Source of the DNA: Planctomycetota bacterium
Lineage (GTDB): Bacteria > Planctomycetota > UBA8108 > UBA1146
Assembly: GCA_012960845.1 (NCBI GenBank)
Contig: DUAN01000058.1
Location: forward strand, 1-37,847
Reading direction: 5' to 3'
DNA length: 37,847 nt
Shown piece by piece: positions 17,041-25,342 of this stretch. Below the pieces are notes generated by a model. It was not told the DNA's origin and searched no databases. It saw only the letters and a list, made by a program, of their open reading frames with translations. The position numbers were made by a program, and so were the translations under genes. Each line of letters starts with the position of its first letter. Position 1 is the first letter of the stretch.

Positions 17041-17187
17041 GACATGTTGTCCTTCCAGTATTCTGCACGATTCGCTAACTGCACCCTGTACGAGGCACCT
17101 CATGGAGAATACCCTAATCCGTGTGAGGCTCTGCAGCAACAGTTGCCAAGCAGGTCCAGCAGGCAAAAATCAGGGAGGAAATGACCG
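17041..17187. promoter_or_regulatory. Divergent promoter region of the kynurenine minus operon
   Basis: This 147-base gap separates the dioxygenase start (minus) from the unknown gene at 17188 (plus). It contains an 11-base perfect palindrome, GCAACAGTTGC (17136-17146), the best candidate operator here. I could not assign -35/-10 boxes with confidence. GGGAGG at 17173-17178 is the ribosome binding site of the plus-strand gene. Confidence 0.5.
17136..17146. promoter_or_regulatory. Palindrome GCAACAGTTGC, possible operator
   Basis: Five-base arms around a single central A, placed between divergent genes and about 96 bases upstream of the first kynurenine-operon start. No regulator gene lies in the window to pair with it. 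A chance palindrome of this size is quite possible. Confidence 0.3.
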
Positions 17188-17913
17188 ATGTCAGATGAAG
17201 AAGTGACCTTTCTCCCGTCAGACTTCGATCGATTCCGAGAGAGTGTTCAAACCGATCCCGAATTCAATGATTCCAGGCTCGAGGTTCGCACCAAACTGGA
17301 CCTTGTAGGCAAGGCGGGAGCACAGGCACTTTCAGCGGCTCCGTTTCTTCTGGTGAGCCGCGCCAGCCTGCACCATCCGCACCAGTTCAACGGATTCCGA
17401 GTGGCCAGTCAGCGTACCTACCTGTCTCGCGGAGTTCAGGAGCGAAAAAAACTGCAGAAACATCTCGGAGCAGAAATCGGCAAGGATCTCGACACCGACT
17501 ACACACATTCGATGTTGGTGCTGGAGATCGACGAAAAGGGTCTGACTTTTGCCCTGAGAATCCACAAGGATGCCTGGTGGGACGGTGAGAATCTCAAGAG
17601 GTGGATGGGTGATGAGGAGCAGAGACTCACCATCGCCAATGCGCTGCAACCACTCGAAGGCTACACCCTCAAGGTACATGATCATCGACGCACACGAGCG
17701 TGCAGCACCATCGACGATCTTGAACTGGCAGAGATCCGCAAGAGTTACACACCCGGGGAGCACTGGCTCCATGTCGAGAAAAAGATCGATCGGGACGACC
17801 TCTTCATCTCCTCCAGTGGATTTGAACAGCGTGCCATTTCCGAATGGAAACGACTGTTGCCAGCCTATCGCTGCTTCTGCTGGCATCCGGAAAACGATCG
17901 CCTGTTCGCTTGA
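17188..17913 (+). CDS. Hypothetical protein, divergent from the kynurenine operon
   Basis: A 241-residue soluble protein with no signal peptide, membrane helix or family I recognise. Visible features are an N-terminal acidic stretch (MSDEEVTFLPSDFDRF), a basic ERKKLQKHLGAEIGKD segment, repeated Trp-rich parts (HKDAWWDGENLKRWMGDEEQ, ISEWKRLLPAYRCFCWHP) and no clear Cys/His metal cluster. The start is supported by GGGAGG 9 bases upstream of ATG. Codon use and composition resemble the neighbours, so it is likely a real gene. It could share regulation with the divergent operon. Confidence 0.75.
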   Translation: MSDEEVTFLPSDFDRFRESVQTDPEFNDSRLEVRTKLDLVGKAGAQALSAAPFLLVSRASLHHPHQFNGFRVASQRTYLSRGVQERKKLQKHLGAEIGKDLDTDYTHSMLVLEIDEKGLTFALRIHKDAWWDGENLKRWMGDEEQRLTIANALQPLEGYTLKVHDHRRTRACSTIDDLELAEIRKSYTPGEHWLHVEKKIDRDDLFISSSGFEQRAISEWKRLLPAYRCFCWHPENDRLFA

Positions 17914-17960
17914 AATAGACCTGACTAGCGAATCGGTGGATGGAGCCTCTCACCTGGTAG

Positions 17961-20900
17961 ATGTTCACTTTTCCGGGAGAGGTGGTTCGATTGCTCATCC
18001 CAACGGCTGCGGGTCTATCGCTGCTGATTTTCTCCAGTCTTCTGCCAGAGAGCATCGATCCTGCTGATTTCACATCCGAAGTTCGTCCGATCCTATCTCG
18101 CCAGTGCCTCCCCTGTCATGGTCCCGATGCTGCCACCCGAAAGAAAGACCTGCGCCTCGATGTGAAGGACCAGTTACTCGGCGTGATCGAAGTTGGGTCT
18201 GCAGGGAGTAGCCCACTGTTTCAGCGCATCTCATCGGATGATCCCGAACTCAGGATGCCACCGCCGGATCACGCGAAAGCTCTCTCCAACCAAGAGATCT
18301 CCATCTTGAAGCAGTGGATCGACGCTGGCGCAGCATGGGAAGAACACTGGGCCTTCATTCCACCTGTGATGCCAGCGGCGGAATGGAATACACAACAACA
18401 CCCCATCGATGTCTTCATCGAGAAGAAGATCACTGCCAATGGTCTCAATGCCAATGGTCCAGCATCCGCTGAAGTATTGATCCGCAGGCTATCTCTCGAT
18501 CTGATCGGATTGCCGCCTGAACCCGAGCGGGTCTCCCGCTTCATCGAAGAATATTCGAAAGATCCTGTCGGCGCGTGGAAGTTACTGATCGACGAACTGC
18601 TCGCTTCCGAGTCCTTCGGTGAACGTTGGGCCAGTGCATGGCTCGATCTGGCTCGTTATGCAGACACCAAGGGTTACGAGCAAGATGGAATGCGAAACAT
18701 CTGGCCCTGGCGTGACTGGGTGATCCAGGCTTTCGACCGCGATCTTCCCTTCGATCAATTCACCATCCTGCAACTGGCGGGTGACCTGATCGATACTCCG
18801 GATGAATCCAGTCGCCTCGCCACTGCATTCCATCGAAACACCATGACCAACGACGAGGGTGGCACACAGAACGAGGAGTTTCGTGTGGCTGCCGTGGTCG
18901 ATCGAGTCAACACCACCATGCAGGTCTGGCAAGGGCTGACCGCCGGCTGTGCCCAGTGCCATGATCACAAATACGACCCCCTCTCTCAGGTCGAATATTA
19001 CCAGCTGTATGACTTCTTCAATCAGAGTGAAGATGCAGACCTCAACAGTGAAGCACCGCTGCTCAAGGTCCTCGGTAATGCAGAAAAATTACTTCTGGGC
19101 GATGCCCAGCAACAGGTCGAAAAAGCACAGCAAGTCCTGGATCAAGCGGCAAGGGCTCTGGTGATTCCAGACCCGGAAGCGGCCCCGACCGAAGCAGGGG
19201 CTCTCGATGAGATCGCATTCAGCGGCAAGATGCCGGCACTATGCCAATCACAAGTCGATGGCAAGAAAAGTGAGTGGCCGTGGGTTCAAGCGCCGCCGGA
19301 TGCGCCCGAAGAAATCCACCAGGTGATCCGCCAGAGTGCGCCAGAGGGACAAACACGCCAGGTTTTCTTCGAGAGGTCTCTCCATACTCATGTTGCGGCG
19401 CAGGGTGATCGCTATCACATCGATGCGCGGATCGTCGAACCTCCGGAGTGGATGCTGCTGCAGGTACGACTCGCCGATCCATCCGTCTGGGAACACCGCG
19501 GCTACTGGGGCACAGGTACCTTTGCCCACGGTGTCGATGGAACCGAGTCTCTCCTGTTCCAGGGAGAACTTCCTGCAACTGGCGATTGGGTTCACCTGGT
19601 GATCGATGCCGAATCGATCGGAATCGAGTCAGGAAAAATCGTCACGGGAATCGCGATGACTCAGCAGGGCGGCGTGATCGAGTGGGGTGGTGTGCGCCGC
19701 GAGAGTAGCCAGCCGACAGAGCGCGACGATCTCTTCTCTTTCTCCGCTTTCGTCGATCGCTGGGGTGAAGACCCGTCCGACCTGTTCGAGCCGAGGATTC
19801 GACAAGCCATCGGAGCCACCCACAACAAGACCGACGATGAATTCGATCTGGAAACATGGTGGAAGCAACAGATCTCCATCGAGGGAAGAAGACTCCTGAT
19901 CGCGCAACAGCAACTCTTCGATCAGGCGATGAAGCGACAGGTGGAGGTCGAAGCAATGGCTGTCTCGGTGCCGGTGATGGCTCAATTGGCTACCGAGAAG
20001 CTGAGAAGCACCCATCTGCTGAAGCGAGGCTCTTATCTCTCTCCTGGAGATCCCGTCGCCGCAGACATCCCTCAATTTCTTCCAGCGATCGATGAGGCGC
20101 CCGCTCGCAACCGACTGGCACTGGCTCGCTGGCTCGTCTCTCCTCGAAACCCGCTGACCGCACGAGTTCATGTCAATCGAGTCTGGGAACAACTGTTTGG
20201 CACCGGCCTGGTCGAGACCCTGGAAGATTTCGGAACCCAGGGCGCTTTACCGAGTCATCCACAACTGCTCGACTGGCTGGCCCTGACCTGGCAGCAGGAA
20301 GATGGATGGAGTCACAAGGAATTACTTCGTCGCATCGTCACCAGCGACACCTACCGCAGGAGCAGTCGAAGAACTCCTCTCCAGCAACAGGTCGATCCCG
20401 ACAATCGACTGCTGTCCCACGCCACTCGCATCCGTCTACCGGCAGAACTGATCCGCGACCAGGCGCTGGCGATCGGCGGAATCCTCTCCCCCAAGAAGTT
20501 CGGCCCCTCGGTCTACCCTCCTCAACCCGATGGAATCTGGCAGGTGGTCTACAACGGCTCCGGTTGGAAGGAGAGCCAGGGAGAAGACCGAGTGCGGCGC
20601 AGTCTCTACACCTTCTTCCGCAGGACCGCTCCCTATCCTACGATGCTGACCTTCGATGCCCCGACCCGTGACGTCTGTACTCCCCGGAGAATTCGCACCA
20701 ATACACCCTTGCAGGCACTGGTGGTCCTCAATGATCCCGTCTACATCGAAGCCGCCGCAGGGTTGGCGAGATGGTCCCTTGCAGGAAGCAACGATCTGAC
20801 CCGGGCGATCCAGCGCGCTTTCCAGCGAGCCACCTGTCGCCAAGCGACTCCTCAAGAACTGAAACTACTGATGGACCTGTCCGATCAACAGAAACAGGTC

Positions 20901-21047
20901 TTCCAGCTCGATCCATCCAGCGCGCACTCATTTCTGGAGAGTGGACGATGGGATCTCGATGACTCGCAGAATCCCATCGATGCGGCAACACTGATGGTGA
21001 TTGCCAATGTATTGCTAAATCTCGATGAAGTCCTGGTGAGAGGATGA
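17961..21047 (+). CDS. PSD1-type protein: cytochrome-like (PSCyt1), DUF1549 and DUF1553
   Basis: A 1028-residue exported protein of the planctomycete-typical family. The leader (LLIPTAAGLSLLIFSSLL) is followed by a heme-binding-like CLPCH at residues 49-53 within FTSEVRPILSRQCLPCHGPD, the PSCyt1 domain. DUF1549 follows (IRRLSLDLIGLPPEPERV ... RWASAWLDLARYADTKGY, TAGCAQCHDHKYDP with a second CxxCH). DUF1553 is near the C-terminus (RNRLALARWLVSPRNPLTARV, HVNRVWEQLFGTGLVETLEDFG, RIRTNTPLQALVVLNDP). A lectin-like insertion lies around residues 470-590. The start at 17961 is ATG with a weak site; TTG 17991 has GGGAGAGG at 8 bases but gives a leader with no basic residue. Exact function is unknown; it is coupled to the DUF1501 gene by an ATGA overlap. 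Confidence 0.9.
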   Translation: MFTFPGEVVRLLIPTAAGLSLLIFSSLLPESIDPADFTSEVRPILSRQCLPCHGPDAATRKKDLRLDVKDQLLGVIEVGSAGSSPLFQRISSDDPELRMPPPDHAKALSNQEISILKQWIDAGAAWEEHWAFIPPVMPAAEWNTQQHPIDVFIEKKITANGLNANGPASAEVLIRRLSLDLIGLPPEPERVSRFIEEYSKDPVGAWKLLIDELLASESFGERWASAWLDLARYADTKGYEQDGMRNIWPWRDWVIQAFDRDLPFDQFTILQLAGDLIDTPDESSRLATAFHRNTMTNDEGGTQNEEFRVAAVVDRVNTTMQVWQGLTAGCAQCHDHKYDPLSQVEYYQLYDFFNQSEDADLNSEAPLLKVLGNAEKLLLGDAQQQVEKAQQVLDQAARALVIPDPEAAPTEAGALDEIAFSGKMPALCQSQVDGKKSEWPWVQAPPDAPEEIHQVIRQSAPEGQTRQVFFERSLHTHVAAQGDRYHIDARIVEPPEWMLLQVRLADPSVWEHRGYWGTGTFAHGVDGTESLLFQGELPATGDWVHLVIDAESIGIESGKIVTGIAMTQQGGVIEWGGVRRESSQPTERDDLFSFSAFVDRWGEDPSDLFEPRIRQAIGATHNKTDDEFDLETWWKQQISIEGRRLLIAQQQLFDQAMKRQVEVEAMAVSVPVMAQLATEKLRSTHLLKRGSYLSPGDPVAADIPQFLPAIDEAPARNRLALARWLVSPRNPLTARVHVNRVWEQLFGTGLVETLEDFGTQGALPSHPQLLDWLALTWQQEDGWSHKELLRRIVTSDTYRRSSRRTPLQQQVDPDNRLLSHATRIRLPAELIRDQALAIGGILSPKKFGPSVYPPQPDGIWQVVYNGSGWKESQGEDRVRRSLYTFFRRTAPYPTMLTFDAPTRDVCTPRRIRTNTPLQALVVLNDPVYIEAAAGLARWSLAGSNDLTRAIQRAFQRATCRQATPQELKLLMDLSDQQKQVFQLDPSSAHSFLESGRWDLDDSQNPIDAATLMVIANVLLNLDEVLVRG

Positions 21048-22501
21048 CGATGGATCCAACAACTGATCTGTTACTCCAGAGTCACCTTGAAGGTACTCGC
21101 CGCTGGTTTCTCGGTCGTGTCGGGCTGGGGATCGGTGGACTCGCTCTCTCATCCTTGGTTGGAGATCAAGGGTTCGGCCAAACGGCCTCTCCCGGATTGA
21201 TTTCAACTCCACACTTTGCTCCTCGTGCGCGACGCATCATATGTCTGCACATGGCTGGTTCTCCACCGCAACAGGAACTGTTCGACCCGAAACCGTTGCT
21301 GAAGGAACTGGATGGCGAGCCTTGCCCAACCCATCTGATCGACGGCGAGACCTTTGCATTCATCAAAGGTCATCCGAAGATTCTCGCCAGTCCATTCCAG
21401 TTTTCCGCTCACGGTGAATCGGGAATGGAAATCTCGGAGTTACTTCCCCATCTGGGGGAGGTCGCCGATGAACTGTGCCTGATCCGATCGATGCATACCG
21501 ACCAGTTCAACCATGCTCCTGCCCAGCTGTTCATCTACAGCGGCTCTCCCCGCTTCGGTCGCCCTTCGATGGGCTCCTGGCTGACCTGGGGTCTCGGCAG
21601 CATGAATCAGGACCTACCCGCATTCGTCGTGCTCGTTTCGGGAAGTAAAACCCCCAGTGCGGGAAAGAGCGTCTGGGGATCGGGTTTCCTTCCCTCGGTT
21701 CATCAGGGGATTCAGTGTCGAACCAGTGGAGATCCGGTGCTCTATCTTGGAAATCCTCGGGGCATCAACAGCGACACTCGGAGACGGACCGTCGACGCCA
21801 TCCAGGAGCTGGATCAGATCGCCGCCCTACGAGATGGAGATCCAGAGACCCTCTCTCGCATCGAGCAGTACGAACTGGCCTTTCGGATGCAGGCCTCGGT
21901 GCCCGAGGTGATGGACATCTCTCGCGAGAATCCGAAGACGCTGGAAGAATACGGAGCAGAGCCGGGTAAATCCTCCTTTGCCAACAATTGCCTGCTCGCC
22001 AGACGGCTGGTCGAGCAGGATGTTCGATTCGTTCAGTTGTTTGACTGGGGCTGGGATATCCACGGCACCGCTCCTCACGATGACATCATGACCCAGCTAC
22101 CCAAGAAATGTCACGAGACCGATCAACCGATCGCCGCATTGCTGAAAGATCTGAAACAGCGAGGTCTGCTCGACGACACCCTGGTGATCTGGACCGGCGA
22201 ATTCGGCCGGACCGCCATGAATGAGGAGAGGAATGGATCCAAGTTCCTGGGTCGAGACCATCATCCCCATTGCTACTCGATGTGGATGGCGGGAGGCGGT
22301 GTCAAGAAAGGTCATGTTCACGGCGCCACCGACGAACTGGGATACCGGATCGTCAAGGACCCGGTCGGGGTCCATGATCTGCAGGCGACGATTCTGCACC
22401 TGATGGGCATCGATCACGAGCGACTCACCTACCCCTACCAGGGCAGAGATTTCAGGTTAACCGACGTCAGCGGCAAGCTGGTCCCGGGGATTCTCGCCTA
22501 G
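21044..22501 (+). CDS. DUF1501 protein with Tat-type leader
   Basis: A 485-residue DUF1501 (sulfatase-like fold) protein, the usual partner of PSD1 genes in planctomycetes. The leader TRRWFLGRVGLGIGGLALSS fits Tat export. Family segments are ICLHMAGSPPQQELFDPKP, ELCLIRSMHTDQFNHAPAQLFIYSG, RPSMGSWLTWGLG, FDWGWDIHG, IWTGEFGRTAMN and GRDHHPHCYSMWMAGGGVKKG. The start overlaps the PSD1 stop (21044-21047). The stop codon TAG at 22499-22501 lies in the first copy of a 16-bp tandem repeat. The biochemical role of the pair is unproven; it is often placed near sulfated-polysaccharide or heme-linked functions. Confidence 0.92.
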   Translation: MTMDPTTDLLLQSHLEGTRRWFLGRVGLGIGGLALSSLVGDQGFGQTASPGLISTPHFAPRARRIICLHMAGSPPQQELFDPKPLLKELDGEPCPTHLIDGETFAFIKGHPKILASPFQFSAHGESGMEISELLPHLGEVADELCLIRSMHTDQFNHAPAQLFIYSGSPRFGRPSMGSWLTWGLGSMNQDLPAFVVLVSGSKTPSAGKSVWGSGFLPSVHQGIQCRTSGDPVLYLGNPRGINSDTRRRTVDAIQELDQIAALRDGDPETLSRIEQYELAFRMQASVPEVMDISRENPKTLEEYGAEPGKSSFANNCLLARRLVEQDVRFVQLFDWGWDIHGTAPHDDIMTQLPKKCHETDQPIAALLKDLKQRGLLDDTLVIWTGEFGRTAMNEERNGSKFLGRDHHPHCYSMWMAGGGVKKGHVHGATDELGYRIVKDPVGVHDLQATILHLMGIDHERLTYPYQGRDFRLTDVSGKLVPGILA

Positions 22502-22546
22502 AGCCCCAGTATCCTAGAGCCCCAGTATCCTAGAGCCCCAGTATCC
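22499..22546. repeat. Three perfect 16-bp tandem repeats spanning two convergent stop codons
   Basis: The unit TAGAGCCCCAGTATCC occurs at 22499-22514, 22515-22530 and 22531-22546 without a mismatch. Copy 1 begins with the TAG stop of the DUF1501 gene. Copy 3 encodes the last residues (WILGL) and stop (22530-22532) of the minus-strand beta-helix gene. Slippage duplication is the simple explanation. Confidence 0.95.
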
Positions 22547-24287
22547 AGCAGCTCTCGGTCTGAGACGATGTGGTGTCGGGGCCCGGGGTGGGGAACGGCT
22601 GTGCCGGGGGTGATCCACTCTGAAAGAAGTACACCAGTCCACTGATCACATCCGCGATGGAAATCCAATCATCGTCATCGTAGTCACAAGCATCCCTGCA
22701 GCCGTCCAGTGGCGCCCCTGAAAACAGGTAATCGAGTGCCGAGATGGCATCTGCGAGGTCCAGGTCACCATTGTTATTGCAGTCGCCTCGAATGAAGCAG
22801 TGTCCCGTTCCCGCGGTTTCGAACGCTCCAATATCACGACGACGGCCTTGTGGGCGAACGATCCCATCGATGTCGACCAACGGCAAGTTGTCGACCAGTT
22901 GGGTACCTTCATCGATGGCGAAGGAGCAGGGCCCCGGGTATCCGACAGCATCCAGTTGTGGATCCAGTTGCATCACCAGGGGATCTTCCGGATCGGCTCC
23001 CTGCAGGATGACGTGATCCAGAAAAATGCCTGCCATCGGTCCCGTGGACACCGCAGTTTCGTTCAAAGCTTCATTTCGCCAGAGGATGGAATTGATCACC
23101 ACCGGAAAGGACAGATACTCCGCCCTCAATCCGCCACCGACTCCAGTGGTCGTATTGCTGTCGATGGTGCAGTGTACAATCGTGGCGGAGGCGGCCTCTA
23201 CACACGCCACTCCCCCTCCAGAGATGGTTGCAAAGTTGTACTGGATCAAGCAGTTCTCGAGGAGTGGATCGGCGAAGCTCCGGATGTAGAACCCGCCCCC
23301 CTGAAGTCCGCTGCTGTTATTGAGAACTCGATTGCGCTTGTAACTGGCAAAGCACTCGAAGGAATAGACGCCACCACCGTCTTCGGCAGCCGTGTTTCCA
23401 TGAATGTGGCAATCTTCGATCAGCGCATCACAGAAATGAGTGACCGCCAGGCCTCCCCCACGAAGCGCAGTATTGGTAGCGATCTCACAGCCGGTCATCA
23501 CGATGGTGCTGAATTCATCGAGCAATACCCCTCCACCTTCATCCACTGCAGAGTTTCCAATGAAGGAGCACTCCGTGATGGAGGAGATCGATTCCGTGAT
23601 GAAGATCCCTCCTCCCGATTCAGAGGTGTTCCCATCGAACGAGCAATCGGACACGGTCACGCTACCGAAATCAGTTGCGAGACCACCTCCCCAGCCGTAG
23701 GCGGAATTCCCTTGCAACGTACAGTTAGAAATAGTGGCCACCCCACCATGAACCGAGATGGCACCGCCCTGGGAGGCGAAGTTTCCGCCGAAGAAACAGC
23801 CATCGATGGTCGGCGAGGATTGTTCCGAATGGAGTGCCCCACCCCTCGATGAACTGTTATTGACCAGTACACATGAATCGATGGTCGGAGACCCAGCGGT
23901 GATCAAGATTCCTCCCCCGCACAGGGCCAGAGGTAATCCACAGCTGGTTCCGAAGCCGTTCTGGATGGTGAATCCAGAGACTCGCGCCCCGAAGCCGGGT
24001 GCGTTTACGCGGACGACGCAGTCATAGGTACCCAGGCCGTCGAGGATCGTTTCGGCAGCGCCCCCGACTCCGATCAGTTCGACCTTCTTGCCGAGAAAAC
24101 CGATGTGCCCGGGATAGAAGCCGGGACTGACCAGGATGCGATCTCCATCGATGGAGATCTCCATCGCCTCCATGATGGTCGAGTACACCGCTGGCACCAG
24201 TCGGTCGACTGCCCCCAGAGGCGCAGCGATCAGCAACATGGCGAAGGTGGCCAACAGTTGAATCCTGCCGATTTTATTTCTCATCAT
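22530..24287 (-). CDS. Exported right-handed beta-helix protein with dockerin-like tail
   Basis: A surface or secreted protein of about 585 residues. After a signal peptide (IQLLATFAMLLIAAPLGA) it contains many parallel beta-helix turns of the polymorphic-outer-membrane-protein style, with the recurring pattern C-x-x-x-x-N-x-A/S-x-x-x-G-G-G-x, for example CSFDGNTSESGGGIFI and CEIATNTALRGGGLAV. The C-terminus has the dockerin-like pair FIRGDCNNNGDLDLADAIS and DYDDDDWISIADVIS. The start at 24287 overlaps the preceding gene's stop in an ATGA, so the two are co-translated. Beta-helix folds of this kind act as polysaccharide lyases or adhesins; no catalytic residues can be assigned here. Confidence 0.88.
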   Translation of the reverse strand: MMRNKIGRIQLLATFAMLLIAAPLGAVDRLVPAVYSTIMEAMEISIDGDRILVSPGFYPGHIGFLGKKVELIGVGGAAETILDGLGTYDCVVRVNAPGFGARVSGFTIQNGFGTSCGLPLALCGGGILITAGSPTIDSCVLVNNSSSRGGALHSEQSSPTIDGCFFGGNFASQGGAISVHGGVATISNCTLQGNSAYGWGGGLATDFGSVTVSDCSFDGNTSESGGGIFITESISSITECSFIGNSAVDEGGGVLLDEFSTIVMTGCEIATNTALRGGGLAVTHFCDALIEDCHIHGNTAAEDGGGVYSFECFASYKRNRVLNNSSGLQGGGFYIRSFADPLLENCLIQYNFATISGGGVACVEAASATIVHCTIDSNTTTGVGGGLRAEYLSFPVVINSILWRNEALNETAVSTGPMAGIFLDHVILQGADPEDPLVMQLDPQLDAVGYPGPCSFAIDEGTQLVDNLPLVDIDGIVRPQGRRRDIGAFETAGTGHCFIRGDCNNNGDLDLADAISALDYLFSGAPLDGCRDACDYDDDDWISIADVISGLVYFFQSGSPPAQPFPTPGPDTTSSQTESCWILGL

Positions 24288-25174
24288 GGGCACACCGGGC
24301 ACGCGGGACTCAGCACCAAGCAGTCGAGGAAGTCTACATCCGGGTAGGTCTCCAGCCCGCAATCGGGGAACGGATAGGGAGGTGCGACACCGAGACCGAA
24401 GATGTAGAGCACCATGAATACAGGGTCAGTGATATTGAGAAGCCCATCATTGTCTGCGTCCGCAGCATCGGGGCAGGGTGGCTCAGCGGAGTCCGAGAAG
24501 AGATAATTGAGCATGAACACCGCATCGGCAACATCGAAGATTCCATCATTGTTGGAGTCTCCTCGGATAAACAGAGCGTTGGCCGGGGCACAAACCTGTC
24601 CATCGTAATAGCCAGCGGGCTCGATCGATTCATTGTTGATCACGACCTTGTTCGAAAGGTATACGGAACCGTTCCCGTTCACTTCATTGCAAAATGTGAT
24701 CGGATAGCACTGAGAACAGTTGATGTCCTCTGGCGCATAAAAATCGAACCTACCGATCTCCTGCGGGAAAAATGTAGGGGGTGCGGTCTGCCCGTTAAAT
24801 GGCGGCAATGCATCGACCAGAACTCCAATGATGATCTCACGGCCATCTCCATCGTTGTCATCGTTGTCCACTTGCATCGAAAGGTACTCGGCATCCACAT
24901 CATCGAGGATCGTACCTTCGATGGTGAAGGTCCCAGGCAAGGCGACCAGTGGGCCATCGAAGCAGGCGGTGATGGTGAATCCCTGAATGTTGCTGGAGGG
25001 ATCGCTGTAGAAGAAGGAGAAGCGCTGGATTCCTCCAGGCTGAATACTCATGGTCGGATCAAACAGAACCGAGTCAGAACGCCCTGCAAGGAAGACGGTA
25101 TCGTCGAGTCCGCGGGCGAGTCCTGAACCCAGGATTAGCGCAACGAGGCCAATAATGGCGATTCTGATCTTCAA
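24284..25174 (-). CDS. Exported protein with cohesin-like domain and dockerin-like tail
   Basis: About 296 residues. The TTG at 25174 is chosen because GAGGAG lies 7 bases upstream and the product then starts MKIRIAIIGLVALILGSGLARG, a clean signal peptide; a TTG at 25189 is in frame too. The middle (QRFSFFYSDPSSNIQGFTIT ... IIIGVLVDA) is a beta-sandwich segment that resembles the cohesin-like domains common in planctomycete exported proteins. That assignment is tentative. The tail has two EF-hand-like loops, DSNNDGIFDVADAV and DADNDGLLNITDPV, and ends in a Cys-rich CPVCP. It is coupled to the beta-helix gene by a 4-base overlap. Confidence 0.82.
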   Translation of the reverse strand: MKIRIAIIGLVALILGSGLARGLDDTVFLAGRSDSVLFDPTMSIQPGGIQRFSFFYSDPSSNIQGFTITACFDGPLVALPGTFTIEGTILDDVDAEYLSMQVDNDDNDGDGREIIIGVLVDALPPFNGQTAPPTFFPQEIGRFDFYAPEDINCSQCYPITFCNEVNGNGSVYLSNKVVINNESIEPAGYYDGQVCAPANALFIRGDSNNDGIFDVADAVFMLNYLFSDSAEPPCPDAADADNDGLLNITDPVFMVLYIFGLGVAPPYPFPDCGLETYPDVDFLDCLVLSPACPVCP

Positions 25175-25342
25175 TAGACCACTCCTCAAATTTAACTCCG
25201 AGACCGCGTTTCCGGATTCGCGGTCCTGGAGAATATGGCAAAACCACTTCTGGATAGACCTATAGTAAACTGTCTAAACAGTCTTCCCGCAATATACGAA
25301 TTATCAAATAAATCCGAAGTAACCTGCATACAATCCATATTG
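25175..25342 (-). promoter_or_regulatory. AT-rich upstream region of the dockerin-protein operon
   Basis: This 168-base gap, noticeably more AT-rich than its surroundings, lies upstream of the two-gene minus operon and after the rhodanese-ThiF stop. It holds a short inverted repeat, ACTGT-CTAA-ACAGT (25269-25282), and TA-rich stretches such as TATAGT that could serve as -10 elements. No specific promoter is claimed. Confidence 0.4.

Noticed and set aside
22800-23852. 350-codon plus-strand open frame across the beta-helix gene
   Set aside because: Antisense to a clear repeat protein with signal peptide and dockerin tail; its sequence is Gly/Arg/Asp-rich without family features.
22700-24000. 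Apparent DNA repeats in the beta-helix gene
   Set aside because: They reflect degenerate protein repeats (GGG turns), not a CRISPR or mobile element; spacing and sequence vary.
25269-25282. ACTGT-CTAA-ACAGT inverted repeat as a terminator of the rhodanese-ThiF gene
   Set aside because: Stem is only five base pairs and AT-rich with no clear T-run, so it is listed only as part of the upstream region.
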